Below the pieces are notes generated by a model. The model did not search any database and was not told the origin of the DNA. It saw only the letters and a program-made list of their open reading frames with translations. Positions 26,418-35,002 of a stretch of 64,000 bases of DNA are shown piece by piece. Source of the stretch: Dyadobacter arcticus (GTDB taxonomy: Bacteria; Bacteroidota; Bacteroidia; Cytophagales; Spirosomataceae). The stretch is taken from NCBI RefSeq assembly GCF_011762185.1, contig NZ_JAASQJ010000002.1, positions 868,001 to 932,000 of the forward strand, read 5' to 3'. The translations under genes were made by a program, and so were the position numbers. Every line of letters starts with the position of its first letter. The stretch's first letter is position 1.

Positions 26418-29400
26418 ATGCGTAAAGTTCTACTCTTATTATTATGGGTCTGCCTTTGCTCTCCGCTTGCTTTTGCCCAGGTCAGGCAGATCAGCGGAAA
26501 GATATCGGCTGCCGAAGATGGTCTCGGACTTGCAGGAGCTTCTGTCATTTATAAGGGTACCAATGTGGGTACGAATGCAGATGCTGACGGAAAATTCAAT
26601 TTTTCTGTTCCAGGCGACGGAACTCTTGTGGTTTCTTATGTTGGTTTTCTTATTAAGGAAATCACAATCGGCAACCAAACCGATTTTGACATCAAATTGG
26701 ATGCAGACACCCGCCAGTTATCGGAGGTAGTGGTCACTGCTTTTGGTATTCAGCGCGAGAAAAAAGCATTGGGTTACACCGTGCAGGAAGTGAAAGGGAG
26801 TGCGCTGACAGAGTCGCGCTCAACAAACGTAGCAAATGCATTATCAGGAAAAATTGCAGGCGTGAGAATCCAATCTAATGGCGGACCTGGTAGTGGTTCT
26901 ACTATCCAGATCCGGGGATCATCGTCTGTTTCAGGAAACAACCAGCCTTTGATTGTTATCGACGGTGTGCCAATGGAACAAACTGCAAGCAAAACATACG
27001 GAGGCGGTATTTCAGAAGTTAACCCGGACAATATTAAAGAAATGTCCGTTTTGAAAGGACCCAATGCAGCGGCCCTTTATGGTTCACGCGCAGCTAACGG
27101 GGTTATTCTGATCACTACAAAAAATGGCCAGGGCACAAAAGGACTTGGCGTTGACATCAATTCAAACATTACATTCGAGCGTCCGTGGATCAAACCTGAT
27201 TTCCAAAACACCTATGGTGGTGGAAATGGATACCGTTCCTGGTACAATGACGGGTGGAGCGGTAGCATCACAGATCCAAAAGAAATTGCACAGTACAGAT
27301 CAGTTTATGATGCAAGATATCCTCTGGCAGGTTCAGAAGGTACCGATGAAAGCTGGGGAGCTCCAATGGACGGGCGCCTGGTGAGACAGTGGTGGACTGG
27401 TGACGATGTTGCACCACTGACTCCTCAGCCTGACAACTGGGAAGAATACTGGCAGACTGGCCGTACGATCACAAACAGTGTAGCTTTGAACGGCGGAAAC
27501 GACAAAGGCTATTTCCGTCTTGGGCTGAGCCGTGTTGATCAAAAAGGTATTATGTACTATAATGATTTCCATCGCAATAACTTCCGTATCAATTCAGGCT
27601 ACAACCTTACGAAAAACATAAGCGTTACGCTTTCTGGTGAATATATCAAATCAGGTTCCGACAACCGCAGCTATACGGGCGGTCAAGAATTTATCTGGTC
27701 TCACCGTTCGGTTTCGTGGGAACAGCTTCGTGATTATGAAAGCTACATTGGCGTACATAACCAACGCGGCGCTGATACAGAACCACCAAACTGGCAGCAT
27801 ACATTCTTTACCAACCCTTATTTCTCACAAAGAAATTTACCTTCAAGCAATGAGAAGGACCGTCTGTTGGGAAACATTGCACTTACTTATAAAATCCTTC
27901 CATCTCTGACATTGCTTCTTCGGTCGGGAACGGATTTCTGGAGTGATACGAGGATCAACGTTTCCAACTTCCTCCGTGTTCGTAACGGTGTTCGTACGCC
28001 AGGCCGTTTCTCGGAAGAGGTATTGCGCAGCCAGGAAACCAACTCAGATTTCATGTTGACATTCAACAAAAGCCTGACGCCGGATTTTGGTTTGAACATT
28101 CAGGTGGGAGGTATTCAACGCAAAAATTATTATAAGAGAAACTACTTCTTCGTAGGTGAGCTTGTCGTTGACGGACTTTACAATGCAGGTAATTCAGTAC
28201 CAAGTGCCAACACCATTGAAAGTAACATCACAGAATCTGAAACACAAAGCGTGTTCGGTACTGCCAACTTCTCGTGGAAAGATGCTCTATTCCTTGATTT
28301 GACAGCACGTAACGACTGGTCGAGCACATTGCCTTCTAATGCGCGTTCTTATTTCTACCCTTCTGCTTCTCTTAGTGCAGTGGTTACGGAATTGCTCGAC
28401 ATTAAAGGTAATATCTTCTCGTTTGGTAAAATCCGCGCGAGTTACGCACAGGTTGGTAATGATGCATTGCCTTATCAGTTGGCACAAACGTTTCTTGCGA
28501 GCGGATCATGGAACGGTACAGTACCTAAGTTTTCTGAAAACATTCAAATCGCAAACAGCGGCCTGAGACCAGAAATCACAACGGGTCTTGAACTTGGAGC
28601 AGATCTTCGCTTTTTGAAAGGTAAAATTGGTTTGGATGTAACCTATTATGATCAAACTACGAAAGATCAGATCCTTGGTGTTGAAATTTCCAAGGCTAGC
28701 GGTTACAATACACGTATTTTAAATGCAGGAAAAATCACCAACAAAGGCGTTGAAGTAACCCTTTCCGGTACTCCTGTTAAGTTGCCGGGCGGATTTAGTT
28801 GGGACGTTTCTATTAACTGGGCCAAAAACCGTAATAAAGTTGTAGAGCTGGCAGAAGGTTTGACCACTTATACGCTTGCCACCCAAAGAGGTATGTCTTC
28901 TGAGGCACGTGTAGGAGAAGCTTACGGAACATTCTATGGTGTGGGTTTCCAGAAAAGGGACGGGCAGATTGTTTATGGCGCAAATGGTTTGCCTATCACA
29001 GCTGCTGGTCAGAAACTGGGTAATGTTCAGCCCGACTGGATTGGTGGTGTGCTTAACACATTGAACTTTAAAGGACTTTCTTTAAGCTTCCTGGTTGACG
29101 CCCGCATTGGTGGTGACATCTACGACGAAGGAACAGGTACTGCCCGCTGGACAGGTCAATATGCAGAAACTGCATTGGGCCGCGAAGAAGGTGTGATCGG
29201 AAAAGGTGTTCGTGAAATCACAGGAACAGACGGAAGCAAATCTTATGTACCAAATGATGTGATCGTTACAGCCAACCAATTGTATGGTTACAGCAACCCC
29301 AGAAACTACCACGAGTCGGCTATTTTCGATGCCAGTTATGTGAAACTTCGCGAGTTGTCATTGGGATACAGTTTCAGCCCGGCAGTACTGAAAAAGATCA

Positions 29401-29573
29401 AAATCCAGTCTGCTAAACTTTCAGTAGTAGGACGTAATGTTTGGATGATCTTCAAAAATACACCGCATATCGATCCTGAAATTGATGCAAAAGGTGGAAA
29501 TGGTCAAGGTTTCGGTTACGGAGAACTTCCAAGTTCACGCAGCGTGGGTATGAACCTGTCATTGTCATTCTGA
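26418..29573 (+). CDS. SusC/RagA-family TonB-linked outer membrane receptor
   Basis: A 1051-residue outer-membrane active transporter. Order: signal peptide (1-20, ends FAFAQ), carboxypeptidase-like regulatory domain (about 22-98), the LSEVVVTAFGIQREKKALGY junction (TonB-box region, 101-120), plug domain to about 240 with the SusC hallmark LKGPNAAALYGSRAANGVILITTK, then the beta-barrel ending in the aromatic strand MNLSLSF. It forms a complex with the SusD-like lipoprotein encoded next. No glycan enzymes are adjacent, so a sugar, peptide or other nutrient substrate is all possible. A long structured leader precedes it. Confidence 0.95.
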   Translation: MRKVLLLLLWVCLCSPLAFAQVRQISGKISAAEDGLGLAGASVIYKGTNVGTNADADGKFNFSVPGDGTLVVSYVGFLIKEITIGNQTDFDIKLDADTRQLSEVVVTAFGIQREKKALGYTVQEVKGSALTESRSTNVANALSGKIAGVRIQSNGGPGSGSTIQIRGSSSVSGNNQPLIVIDGVPMEQTASKTYGGGISEVNPDNIKEMSVLKGPNAAALYGSRAANGVILITTKNGQGTKGLGVDINSNITFERPWIKPDFQNTYGGGNGYRSWYNDGWSGSITDPKEIAQYRSVYDARYPLAGSEGTDESWGAPMDGRLVRQWWTGDDVAPLTPQPDNWEEYWQTGRTITNSVALNGGNDKGYFRLGLSRVDQKGIMYYNDFHRNNFRINSGYNLTKNISVTLSGEYIKSGSDNRSYTGGQEFIWSHRSVSWEQLRDYESYIGVHNQRGADTEPPNWQHTFFTNPYFSQRNLPSSNEKDRLLGNIALTYKILPSLTLLLRSGTDFWSDTRINVSNFLRVRNGVRTPGRFSEEVLRSQETNSDFMLTFNKSLTPDFGLNIQVGGIQRKNYYKRNYFFVGELVVDGLYNAGNSVPSANTIESNITESETQSVFGTANFSWKDALFLDLTARNDWSSTLPSNARSYFYPSASLSAVVTELLDIKGNIFSFGKIRASYAQVGNDALPYQLAQTFLASGSWNGTVPKFSENIQIANSGLRPEITTGLELGADLRFLKGKIGLDVTYYDQTTKDQILGVEISKASGYNTRILNAGKITNKGVEVTLSGTPVKLPGGFSWDVSINWAKNRNKVVELAEGLTTYTLATQRGMSSEARVGEAYGTFYGVGFQKRDGQIVYGANGLPITAAGQKLGNVQPDWIGGVLNTLNFKGLSLSFLVDARIGGDIYDEGTGTARWTGQYAETALGREEGVIGKGVREITGTDGSKSYVPNDVIVTANQLYGYSNPRNYHESAIFDASYVKLRELSLGYSFSPAVLKKIKIQSAKLSVVGRNVWMIFKNTPHIDPEIDAKGGNGQGFGYGELPSSRSVGMNLSLSF

Positions 29574-29612
29574 TCCAGTCAATCCATTTAACGGACTTAA
29601 AAGAATTTTGAG

Positions 29613-31091
29613 ATGAAAAACATATTTAATCATAAAACGATTTGGATGACAGCGCTGGCAGGGGTTCTTACTGCAACGAGCTGTACCAAAGATTTTGATG
29701 AAATGAACACAAGTCCGAACAGCCCGACGGCTATCGGACCACAGTATCTGCTTCCAACCGGGATAGAAACTTCCATAGACCGCTATTGGGGTCACAGGAA
29801 CCGGTTTGAAAGGATCAACATTGATGCGGCGGAATTGTACGTACAGCATCTGACCAGGAACATTTATAGCAATGAGGGCGATGACTATACGGTTTCCCCC
29901 GCGCTTCTTACCAATAACTGGAAAGGTTTCTATAACGACGGACTGCTAAACTTTCAACGTGTCATTCTCCAGACGAACGCTGAGTCGGAAAACCCGAATG
30001 TAAATTACGAGGGCGTTGCATTGGTCATGCGTTCCTGGGTTTTCTCTTTGCTAACAGACCTGTACGGAGCGATCCCTTACACAGAGGCAATCCAGGGAAC
30101 TGCTGAAGCGCCGATTTACACGCCTAAGTACGATCCAATGGAAGTTGTGTATGCAGGACTTTTGAACGACCTTAAACTGGCCAACGAAAAATTAACAGTC
30201 GGCGGACCAACCATCGCAGGTGACATCCTTTATGCAGGTGACATTTTGAAATGGAAAAAGTTTGCTAACTCTTTACGTCTCCGCCTTGCAAATCGTCAGG
30301 CTTCAAAGAAACCAGCTGAATCCAAAGCGATTATGGCTGAAATACTTGCTGACGCAGCCAAATTCCCGGTTTTCACTAGCAATGCTGACAATGCTTCTCT
30401 CAAAACCTCAGCAGTATTGCCGAGCAACAACGAGTGGAACCAGATTTTACTTCAGGATGGTCGGACGGACTGGAATATCAGCAGCACGCTGGCAGACAAA
30501 ATGAATGCATTGGGCGACACGCGCATCACTGTTTATGCTAATCCAAATGGCAGCGGCAAATATCAGGGACATCCAAATGGTCTTCCCGATGCGATTGCCA
30601 CAAGTTATCTGGCAACCAGCTCAACAATAGGAAGTGCTTTCACCAAAGCAGATGCGCCGGAAGTAATCATGACTTTTTCTGAGCTCAACTTCATTCTTGC
30701 AGAAGCTGCATTGGACGGAGAAATCACGGGAAGCGCCAAGACTTACTTTGAAGCTGGTATCAATGCCTCTTTTGCCCAATACGGCCTCACAGCCCCAGCC
30801 GACTTTTTAACCAAAGTAGGTGCGGTATCCAGAGAAAAGGTCCTTGAACAAAAATGGGTGTCATTGTTTGGCCAGGGTGTTGAAGCCTGGACTGAGTATC
30901 GCAGGACCGGCTTCCCGGTTTTCCCTGCACCAGATCCAAGAGCTGTGTTGAATAACGGAGGTATCCTTCCTACCCGTTTCAACTATCCAGCGTCGGAATA
31001 CTCGTTGAATGCAACGGCAGTTACGGCGGGAAAAGCACTGAATGGTGCAGCCGACGATATGAAAACCAAACTTTGGTGGGCGGAGAAATAA
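29613..31091 (+). CDS. SusD/RagB-family nutrient-binding lipoprotein (SusD-like_2 type)
   Basis: A 492-residue surface lipoprotein: signal peptide with lipobox TATSC (C24 region), then CTKDFDEMNTSPNSP, which is the typical start of the SusD-like_2 group, tetratricopeptide-like helices and the late EKWVSLFGQGVEAWTEYRRTGFP segment. It caps the SusC barrel encoded 39 bases upstream and captures the substrate. The exact ligand is not deducible. Confidence 0.92.
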   Translation: MKNIFNHKTIWMTALAGVLTATSCTKDFDEMNTSPNSPTAIGPQYLLPTGIETSIDRYWGHRNRFERINIDAAELYVQHLTRNIYSNEGDDYTVSPALLTNNWKGFYNDGLLNFQRVILQTNAESENPNVNYEGVALVMRSWVFSLLTDLYGAIPYTEAIQGTAEAPIYTPKYDPMEVVYAGLLNDLKLANEKLTVGGPTIAGDILYAGDILKWKKFANSLRLRLANRQASKKPAESKAIMAEILADAAKFPVFTSNADNASLKTSAVLPSNNEWNQILLQDGRTDWNISSTLADKMNALGDTRITVYANPNGSGKYQGHPNGLPDAIATSYLATSSTIGSAFTKADAPEVIMTFSELNFILAEAALDGEITGSAKTYFEAGINASFAQYGLTAPADFLTKVGAVSREKVLEQKWVSLFGQGVEAWTEYRRTGFPVFPAPDPRAVLNNGGILPTRFNYPASEYSLNATAVTAGKALNGAADDMKTKLWWAEK

Positions 31092-31124
31092 GCCTGTTGT
31101 TCAACCATTCAAGAAATCCTGAAT

Positions 31125-31604
31125 ATGAAAAATATCAAAACATTATTTCCAATTGCCAGCCTGCTTCTGGCGGTAACATTAGGGATATCTTCCTGCGAAG
31201 TGGAAGATCCTTTCCTGGACGCGGACGTAGCTCCCGTACTGGTTGACATTGTCGGTGCGCCTTTTGGTTCACCGATCGCCAGCGAGCCTACTGTGGGTTA
31301 TGCCGCAACAGATGCAAAGGTGACGTTGTCCGCAAGACTACTGGAACTGGACAAGACAAACATCCTGAACAGCAAAGGCATTGATTCCATTCCGGTTCCG
31401 AATGTAGCCATCAAGATCACGCTTCGTACCGGTGCGTCACTTGGAGAGGTTACTTCCAACGCCCAGGGACTGGTAACCATCGACAAAACCTGGGCTGAAC
31501 TTGGAATGGCAACGCCCAAAGCGGGAGCTATCACTAAAATCTCATGGACAGGCAGTTACAAAGGAATTGCGTTCACCAGATATTCACAAGTGCAAGCTAA
31601 GTAA
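31125..31604 (+). CDS. Small surface lipoprotein of the SusCD operon
   Basis: A 159-residue protein with a lipoprotein signal (LLLAVTLGISSC) and a beta-rich body that reads like one immunoglobulin-like domain (VTLSARLLELDKT, VPNVAIKITLRTG, GLVTIDKTW). I do not recognise the family. Its place as third gene, 33 bases after susD, and its predicted lipid anchor suggest an accessory surface-binding protein of the uptake complex. A terminator follows it. Confidence 0.6.
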   Translation: MKNIKTLFPIASLLLAVTLGISSCEVEDPFLDADVAPVLVDIVGAPFGSPIASEPTVGYAATDAKVTLSARLLELDKTNILNSKGIDSIPVPNVAIKITLRTGASLGEVTSNAQGLVTIDKTWAELGMATPKAGAITKISWTGSYKGIAFTRYSQVQAK

Positions 31605-31609
31605 TTGAA

Positions 31610-31646
31610 AAACAAGCCTGCTATATGTACTATAGTTGGCTTGTTT
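31610..31646 (+). terminator. Intrinsic terminator of the SusCD operon
   Basis: Stem AAACAAGCC (31610-31618) and GGCTTGTTT (31638-31646), with an inner CTATA/TATAG helix, 6 bases after the lipoprotein gene. Confidence 0.8.
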
Positions 31647-31725
31647 ATTTGTAAATTGTACCTACGCTAAAATTATCCATTACCAATTCAAATTTATCGT
31701 CACATATTACTAAAACAATTGAACA

Positions 31726-32919
31726 ATGACTCAAAAAATGGACCGTCGGAACCTGCTTAAGTCCGGTTTAATGGCAATCGGAGGGATGACCCTGGCCCCA
31801 CATTTAAGCATGGGAGCTTTCGCTAACGCGCCAGTATCACTGGATCCTGAGAACCGCATTTACCGTAGCCCAATGGTAAGAGAGCACTTTTTGCCTGCTG
31901 ATTTTAAAGCCCCTAAAATCCTTGCAAAATTAAACGCAAACGAAAATCCTTACGGACCACCTATGTCCGCACAAAAGGCTGTTGCAGATTCAGTAAAGAA
32001 TGGTAACCGTTATGCATGGAAAGAAATGTATGATCTGATCGACAAAATTGCCAAAAAAGAAGGCGTTTCTGCTGACCATATCATGATGGGCCCTGGTTCT
32101 TCTGACCTATTGGAAAAAGTGGCTTTGGTTACTTTCATGAAAGGCAAAGGAAATATCGTTTCAGCTGACCCTTGTTATATGTCACTGGTACAGGTTGCTA
32201 AATCTGTAGGCGCTACCTGGAAACCCGTTCCATGTACTGCCGACTGGTCACACGACTTGAAAGCAATGGAAGCAGCAGTTGATAGCGAAACCAAACTGGT
32301 TTATGTTTGTAACCCAAACAACCCAACTGGTGCAATCACCAAAGGACAGGATCTGCTTGATTTCTGCTCACGCGTTTCAGAAAAAGTACCTGTATTCGTT
32401 GACGAAGCCTACATTGAACTTGCAATAGGTGCTGATACTCAGAGCATGGTATCCCTTCTTACGCAGAAGAAAAACGTAATCGTGGCCCGTACTTTCTCTA
32501 AGATTATGGGAATGGCTGGTATCCGTGTTGGTTATATGGTTGCACTTCCTTCCTACCTGGAAACCATCAATAAAATCACACGTGGCGGTATGGGAATTTC
32601 TTACACTTCCATCTTCGCGGCTTCTGCAAGTTTGGATGACAAAACTTTCCAGGACACCACCCGCAAATTGAACCACGAAGCCAAATTGTACCTGTACGAA
32701 AATCTGGATAAAATGGGATACAAATACATTCCATCTTTCACCAACTTCGTGATATTCCCTGTAACAATGCCTTCGAAAGAGTTGCTGGGCAAATTGGCTG
32801 CAAAGGGTGTTGCTGTTCGCGCCTTTGACATTCAAGACAAACCATGGTGCCGCGTAAGTCTTGGTACAATGGATGAAATGAAAACTTTCGTATCGGCGCT
32901 GGGTTCACTAACTGCCTAG
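31726..32919 (+). CDS. Tat-exported PLP aminotransferase, histidinol-phosphate aminotransferase-like
   Basis: A 397-residue fold-type I aminotransferase of the HisC-like group. The PLP lysine is K259 in ARTFSKIMGMAGIRVGY; LNANENPYGPP near 70 and NPNNPTGA near 196 are typical HisC-family signatures. The N-terminus has a twin-arginine-type signal, MDRRNLLKSGLMAIGGMTL, so the enzyme should act folded in the periplasm, which is unusual for a PLP enzyme. It is not in a histidine operon. It lies just past the SusCD terminator and may serve periplasmic amino acid or dipeptide metabolism; that link is inferred. Confidence 0.85.
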   Translation: MTQKMDRRNLLKSGLMAIGGMTLAPHLSMGAFANAPVSLDPENRIYRSPMVREHFLPADFKAPKILAKLNANENPYGPPMSAQKAVADSVKNGNRYAWKEMYDLIDKIAKKEGVSADHIMMGPGSSDLLEKVALVTFMKGKGNIVSADPCYMSLVQVAKSVGATWKPVPCTADWSHDLKAMEAAVDSETKLVYVCNPNNPTGAITKGQDLLDFCSRVSEKVPVFVDEAYIELAIGADTQSMVSLLTQKKNVIVARTFSKIMGMAGIRVGYMVALPSYLETINKITRGGMGISYTSIFAASASLDDKTFQDTTRKLNHEAKLYLYENLDKMGYKYIPSFTNFVIFPVTMPSKELLGKLAAKGVAVRAFDIQDKPWCRVSLGTMDEMKTFVSALGSLTA

Positions 32920-32956
32920 GCTCGACGCTATTTACTTAGTAGCACATCGGATTTTT

Positions 32957-33050
32957 TTGTCATCCTGAGCGAAGTCGAAGGACGTTTCTGGCTAGCCACT
33001 ATGCGTTCTGCATTGCGCTTCCTGCACTTCGACTCCGCTCAGTGTGACAA
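32957..33050. repeat. Inverted repeat element with GTCATCCTGAGCGAAGTCGAAG ends
   Basis: A 24-base left arm (32957-32980, beginning TTGTCATCCTGAGCG) and a 24-base right arm (33027-33050, ending CTCAGTGTGACAA) are near reverse complements (21 of 24) around a 46-base middle. Such CATCCTGAGCGAAGTCGAAG repeats are widespread between genes in Bacteroidota. It has no coding capacity and fills most of the gap before the AEC transporter gene. Confidence 0.75.
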
Positions 33051-33147
33051 AAGGTGCGGCAAAAATTTTGCTCCCAACACACTGCTTCCCGTTAGCAACA
33101 CCCTCTTTACTTCTTAAAACACTGACATTTCAAAATCTTTGCTGATT

Positions 33148-34242
33148 ATGAGTGACGCATTGCAGAAAACCATTACACTCTTATTATTAATTGCTTTGGG
33201 TTTGATACTCAAAGGCAAATTCAAAAGCAAGGACCAGACCAACGGGATCAAGGAGATCATTCTATCCGTTGCGCTGCCTTCTACGATCTTCATCTCCCTG
33301 ATGAAAATAGACATCGATTCGTCGATGATCATTATTCCGCTGGTGACGCTTGTTTTCAACTTTTTGATGTTTTTTTCCGCTCCGCTTGCCTTTACGCTTT
33401 TTGGTGTAGATAAAAACAGTCCCACGGGCCGGACCTTAATGATGCTGATCCCATCTCTCGCACCAGGCCTGTCATGCTTTCCATTCATTGCTGAATTTTT
33501 GGGTGAAAAAAGCCTTGCGATTGCCGCATTAGCAGATGTTGGTAACAAATTTTTTGTACTGATTTCCCTGTATATCCTCGCTATGAACATGTTTTTGAAA
33601 AACAGCGATGATAAAGACACCAAAGTAGGCGGCAAGTTGAAAAGCCTTTTTGCCAGTATGTTTCAGGAACCCATTAACATTCTAATTTTCATGGCCATTA
33701 TTCTGCTGAGCCTGGGTATCAATTACGGAACATTGCCTTCGGTAGTAACCGATCTGTTTGACAAAACCAGCGCAATGATGACGCCGTTGGTATTGCTTTT
33801 TATTGGCCTCGCGGTGCAACTGAAGGAAGGTAAAAAGCGTATCGTTGCAAGTATACTGTTCTTCAGAGCCGGCATCACAATGCTGATCAGCGCTGGAATG
33901 ATCTATGTTTTGAATATTTCTGATACATCAATGGTATTGCTGGCGATCGTGATCCCATTGAGTGCAGCAAGTTTCTGGCCGCTGGCGCATATTTCAGCAT
34001 TCAACCTGAAAGAAGATGCCAAAGGGTTACCAAAAGAAAAAAGAACATTTGACCTGGAATTGGCCGTTTTGTTACTTGCGTTTTCTTTGCCTTTTTCAAC
34101 AATACTGATTCTGGCAATCCTCTCGTCGGGAACATTTTTCGCGCATACTTCCACATTGCTGACGGCCGGTTTGATTTTAATTTCCCTTGGCGCATTGCCT
34201 AATGCCTTAAGCAAAGTGTTTGTCAAAATGTCGAAGGCTTGA
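33148..34242 (+). CDS. AEC-family permease
   Basis: From the ATG at 33148 the protein has 364 residues (an in-frame TTG at 33139 adds three). It has about ten membrane helices arranged as two halves and the conserved LPSTIFISLMKI segment near residue 45. AEC (auxin efflux carrier) proteins in bacteria move malate, malonate or amino-acid-derived anions. The substrate here is unknown; the neighbouring exported aminotransferase would fit a keto acid, but this is only positional. Confidence 0.75.
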   Translation: MSDALQKTITLLLLIALGLILKGKFKSKDQTNGIKEIILSVALPSTIFISLMKIDIDSSMIIIPLVTLVFNFLMFFSAPLAFTLFGVDKNSPTGRTLMMLIPSLAPGLSCFPFIAEFLGEKSLAIAALADVGNKFFVLISLYILAMNMFLKNSDDKDTKVGGKLKSLFASMFQEPINILIFMAIILLSLGINYGTLPSVVTDLFDKTSAMMTPLVLLFIGLAVQLKEGKKRIVASILFFRAGITMLISAGMIYVLNISDTSMVLLAIVIPLSAASFWPLAHISAFNLKEDAKGLPKEKRTFDLELAVLLLAFSLPFSTILILAILSSGTFFAHTSTLLTAGLILISLGALPNALSKVFVKMSKA

Positions 34243-34264
34243 TTTGTAATTCAAAAAAGTATTT

Positions 34265-34849
34265 ATGCATAAGTTCGTATCCACCTCTTTTCTTTTAATC
34301 TTTTCTTTCAGTGTTTCTGCCCAGACTGAAATTGACAATGTACAGTCGGAGGTCACCATTAAAGTTTCTGAAAAACAGAAAAGGTACACCTACTTCTCCG
34401 GAAATGCGCCCGTAACGATGGCGGATGGCAGCACCAAATCCATGGCTGACATTAAGATTGGAGAACATGTGAAGACCTACAAAGACGGGAAGAGTACCAG
34501 TACGCAAGTCAAACAAATTGACGTCTATAATCAGCCTAAATCCACATTAACCGCTGTGTACCTGAGGCCTGCGCATGAAAAAAGGGCTTTGAAAGGTCAG
34601 ACTGTTGTTCCTGCACTATTGCTGGAAGCAACTCCCGACCATTTGGTACAAACCAAACGTGGCAAGAAAAGAATGAATAAACTTTCTAAAAGAGATATCC
34701 TTTATCATTATGAACCATTGACAGGCATTGTTTCGTCCTGGAAAGTGGGCGCGGTGAAAGAGAATGCCCGCAGGATCAGTAAAGCCTACAATTTAGCTAC
34801 TGTCGATGGCACTTATCTTGTCGATAACGTGATGGTAGCCAATAACTAA
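34265..34849 (+). CDS. Secreted degenerate Hint (hedgehog/intein) domain protein
   Basis: The 194-residue protein has a signal peptide (1-19, ending SVSAQ) and one Hint-like domain. Block A reads SGNAPVTMADGSTKSMADIK (45-64), matching the usual G-T-x-V-x-MADGS-x-K-x-I-x-D-I; block B keeps T123-P-D-H126 (LEATPDHLVQTKRG); the end, AYNLATVDGTYLVDNVMVANN, matches the final YNLxVxxxHTYFV...VHN block with A in place of the penultimate His. There is no cysteine anywhere, so the usual first-residue nucleophile is lost and self-splicing is unlikely. Function unknown. Confidence 0.6.
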   Translation: MHKFVSTSFLLIFSFSVSAQTEIDNVQSEVTIKVSEKQKRYTYFSGNAPVTMADGSTKSMADIKIGEHVKTYKDGKSTSTQVKQIDVYNQPKSTLTAVYLRPAHEKRALKGQTVVPALLLEATPDHLVQTKRGKKRMNKLSKRDILYHYEPLTGIVSSWKVGAVKENARRISKAYNLATVDGTYLVDNVMVANN

Positions 34850-34873
34850 GTCATACATTATTTGCTCAGCTTC

Positions 34874-34905
34874 AACCAAAGTCTCCGAAACGGGGCTTTG
34901 GTTTT
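34874..34905 (+). terminator. Intrinsic terminator after the Hint-domain gene
   Basis: Stem AACCAAAG (34874-34881) and CTTTGGTT (34896-34903) with inner pairing, followed by TTTGGTTTT. Confidence 0.75.
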
Positions 34906-34938
34906 TGGTTTTATCCCAAATGTATATTACCGCAGCAA

Positions 34939-34969
34939 TTGTCTCACATGAAAACCTTGCCGACCTTTG
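34939..34969 (+). promoter_or_regulatory. Candidate promoter of the agmatine deiminase gene
   Basis: TTG (34939-34941), 20 bases, then GACCTTTG (34962-34969), one mismatch from TAnnTTTG. It lies 33 bases before the ATG at 35003. Confidence 0.35.
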
Positions 34970-35002
34970 CGCCTTGATTACAAAAATCTAACTTGATTTC
35001 CC

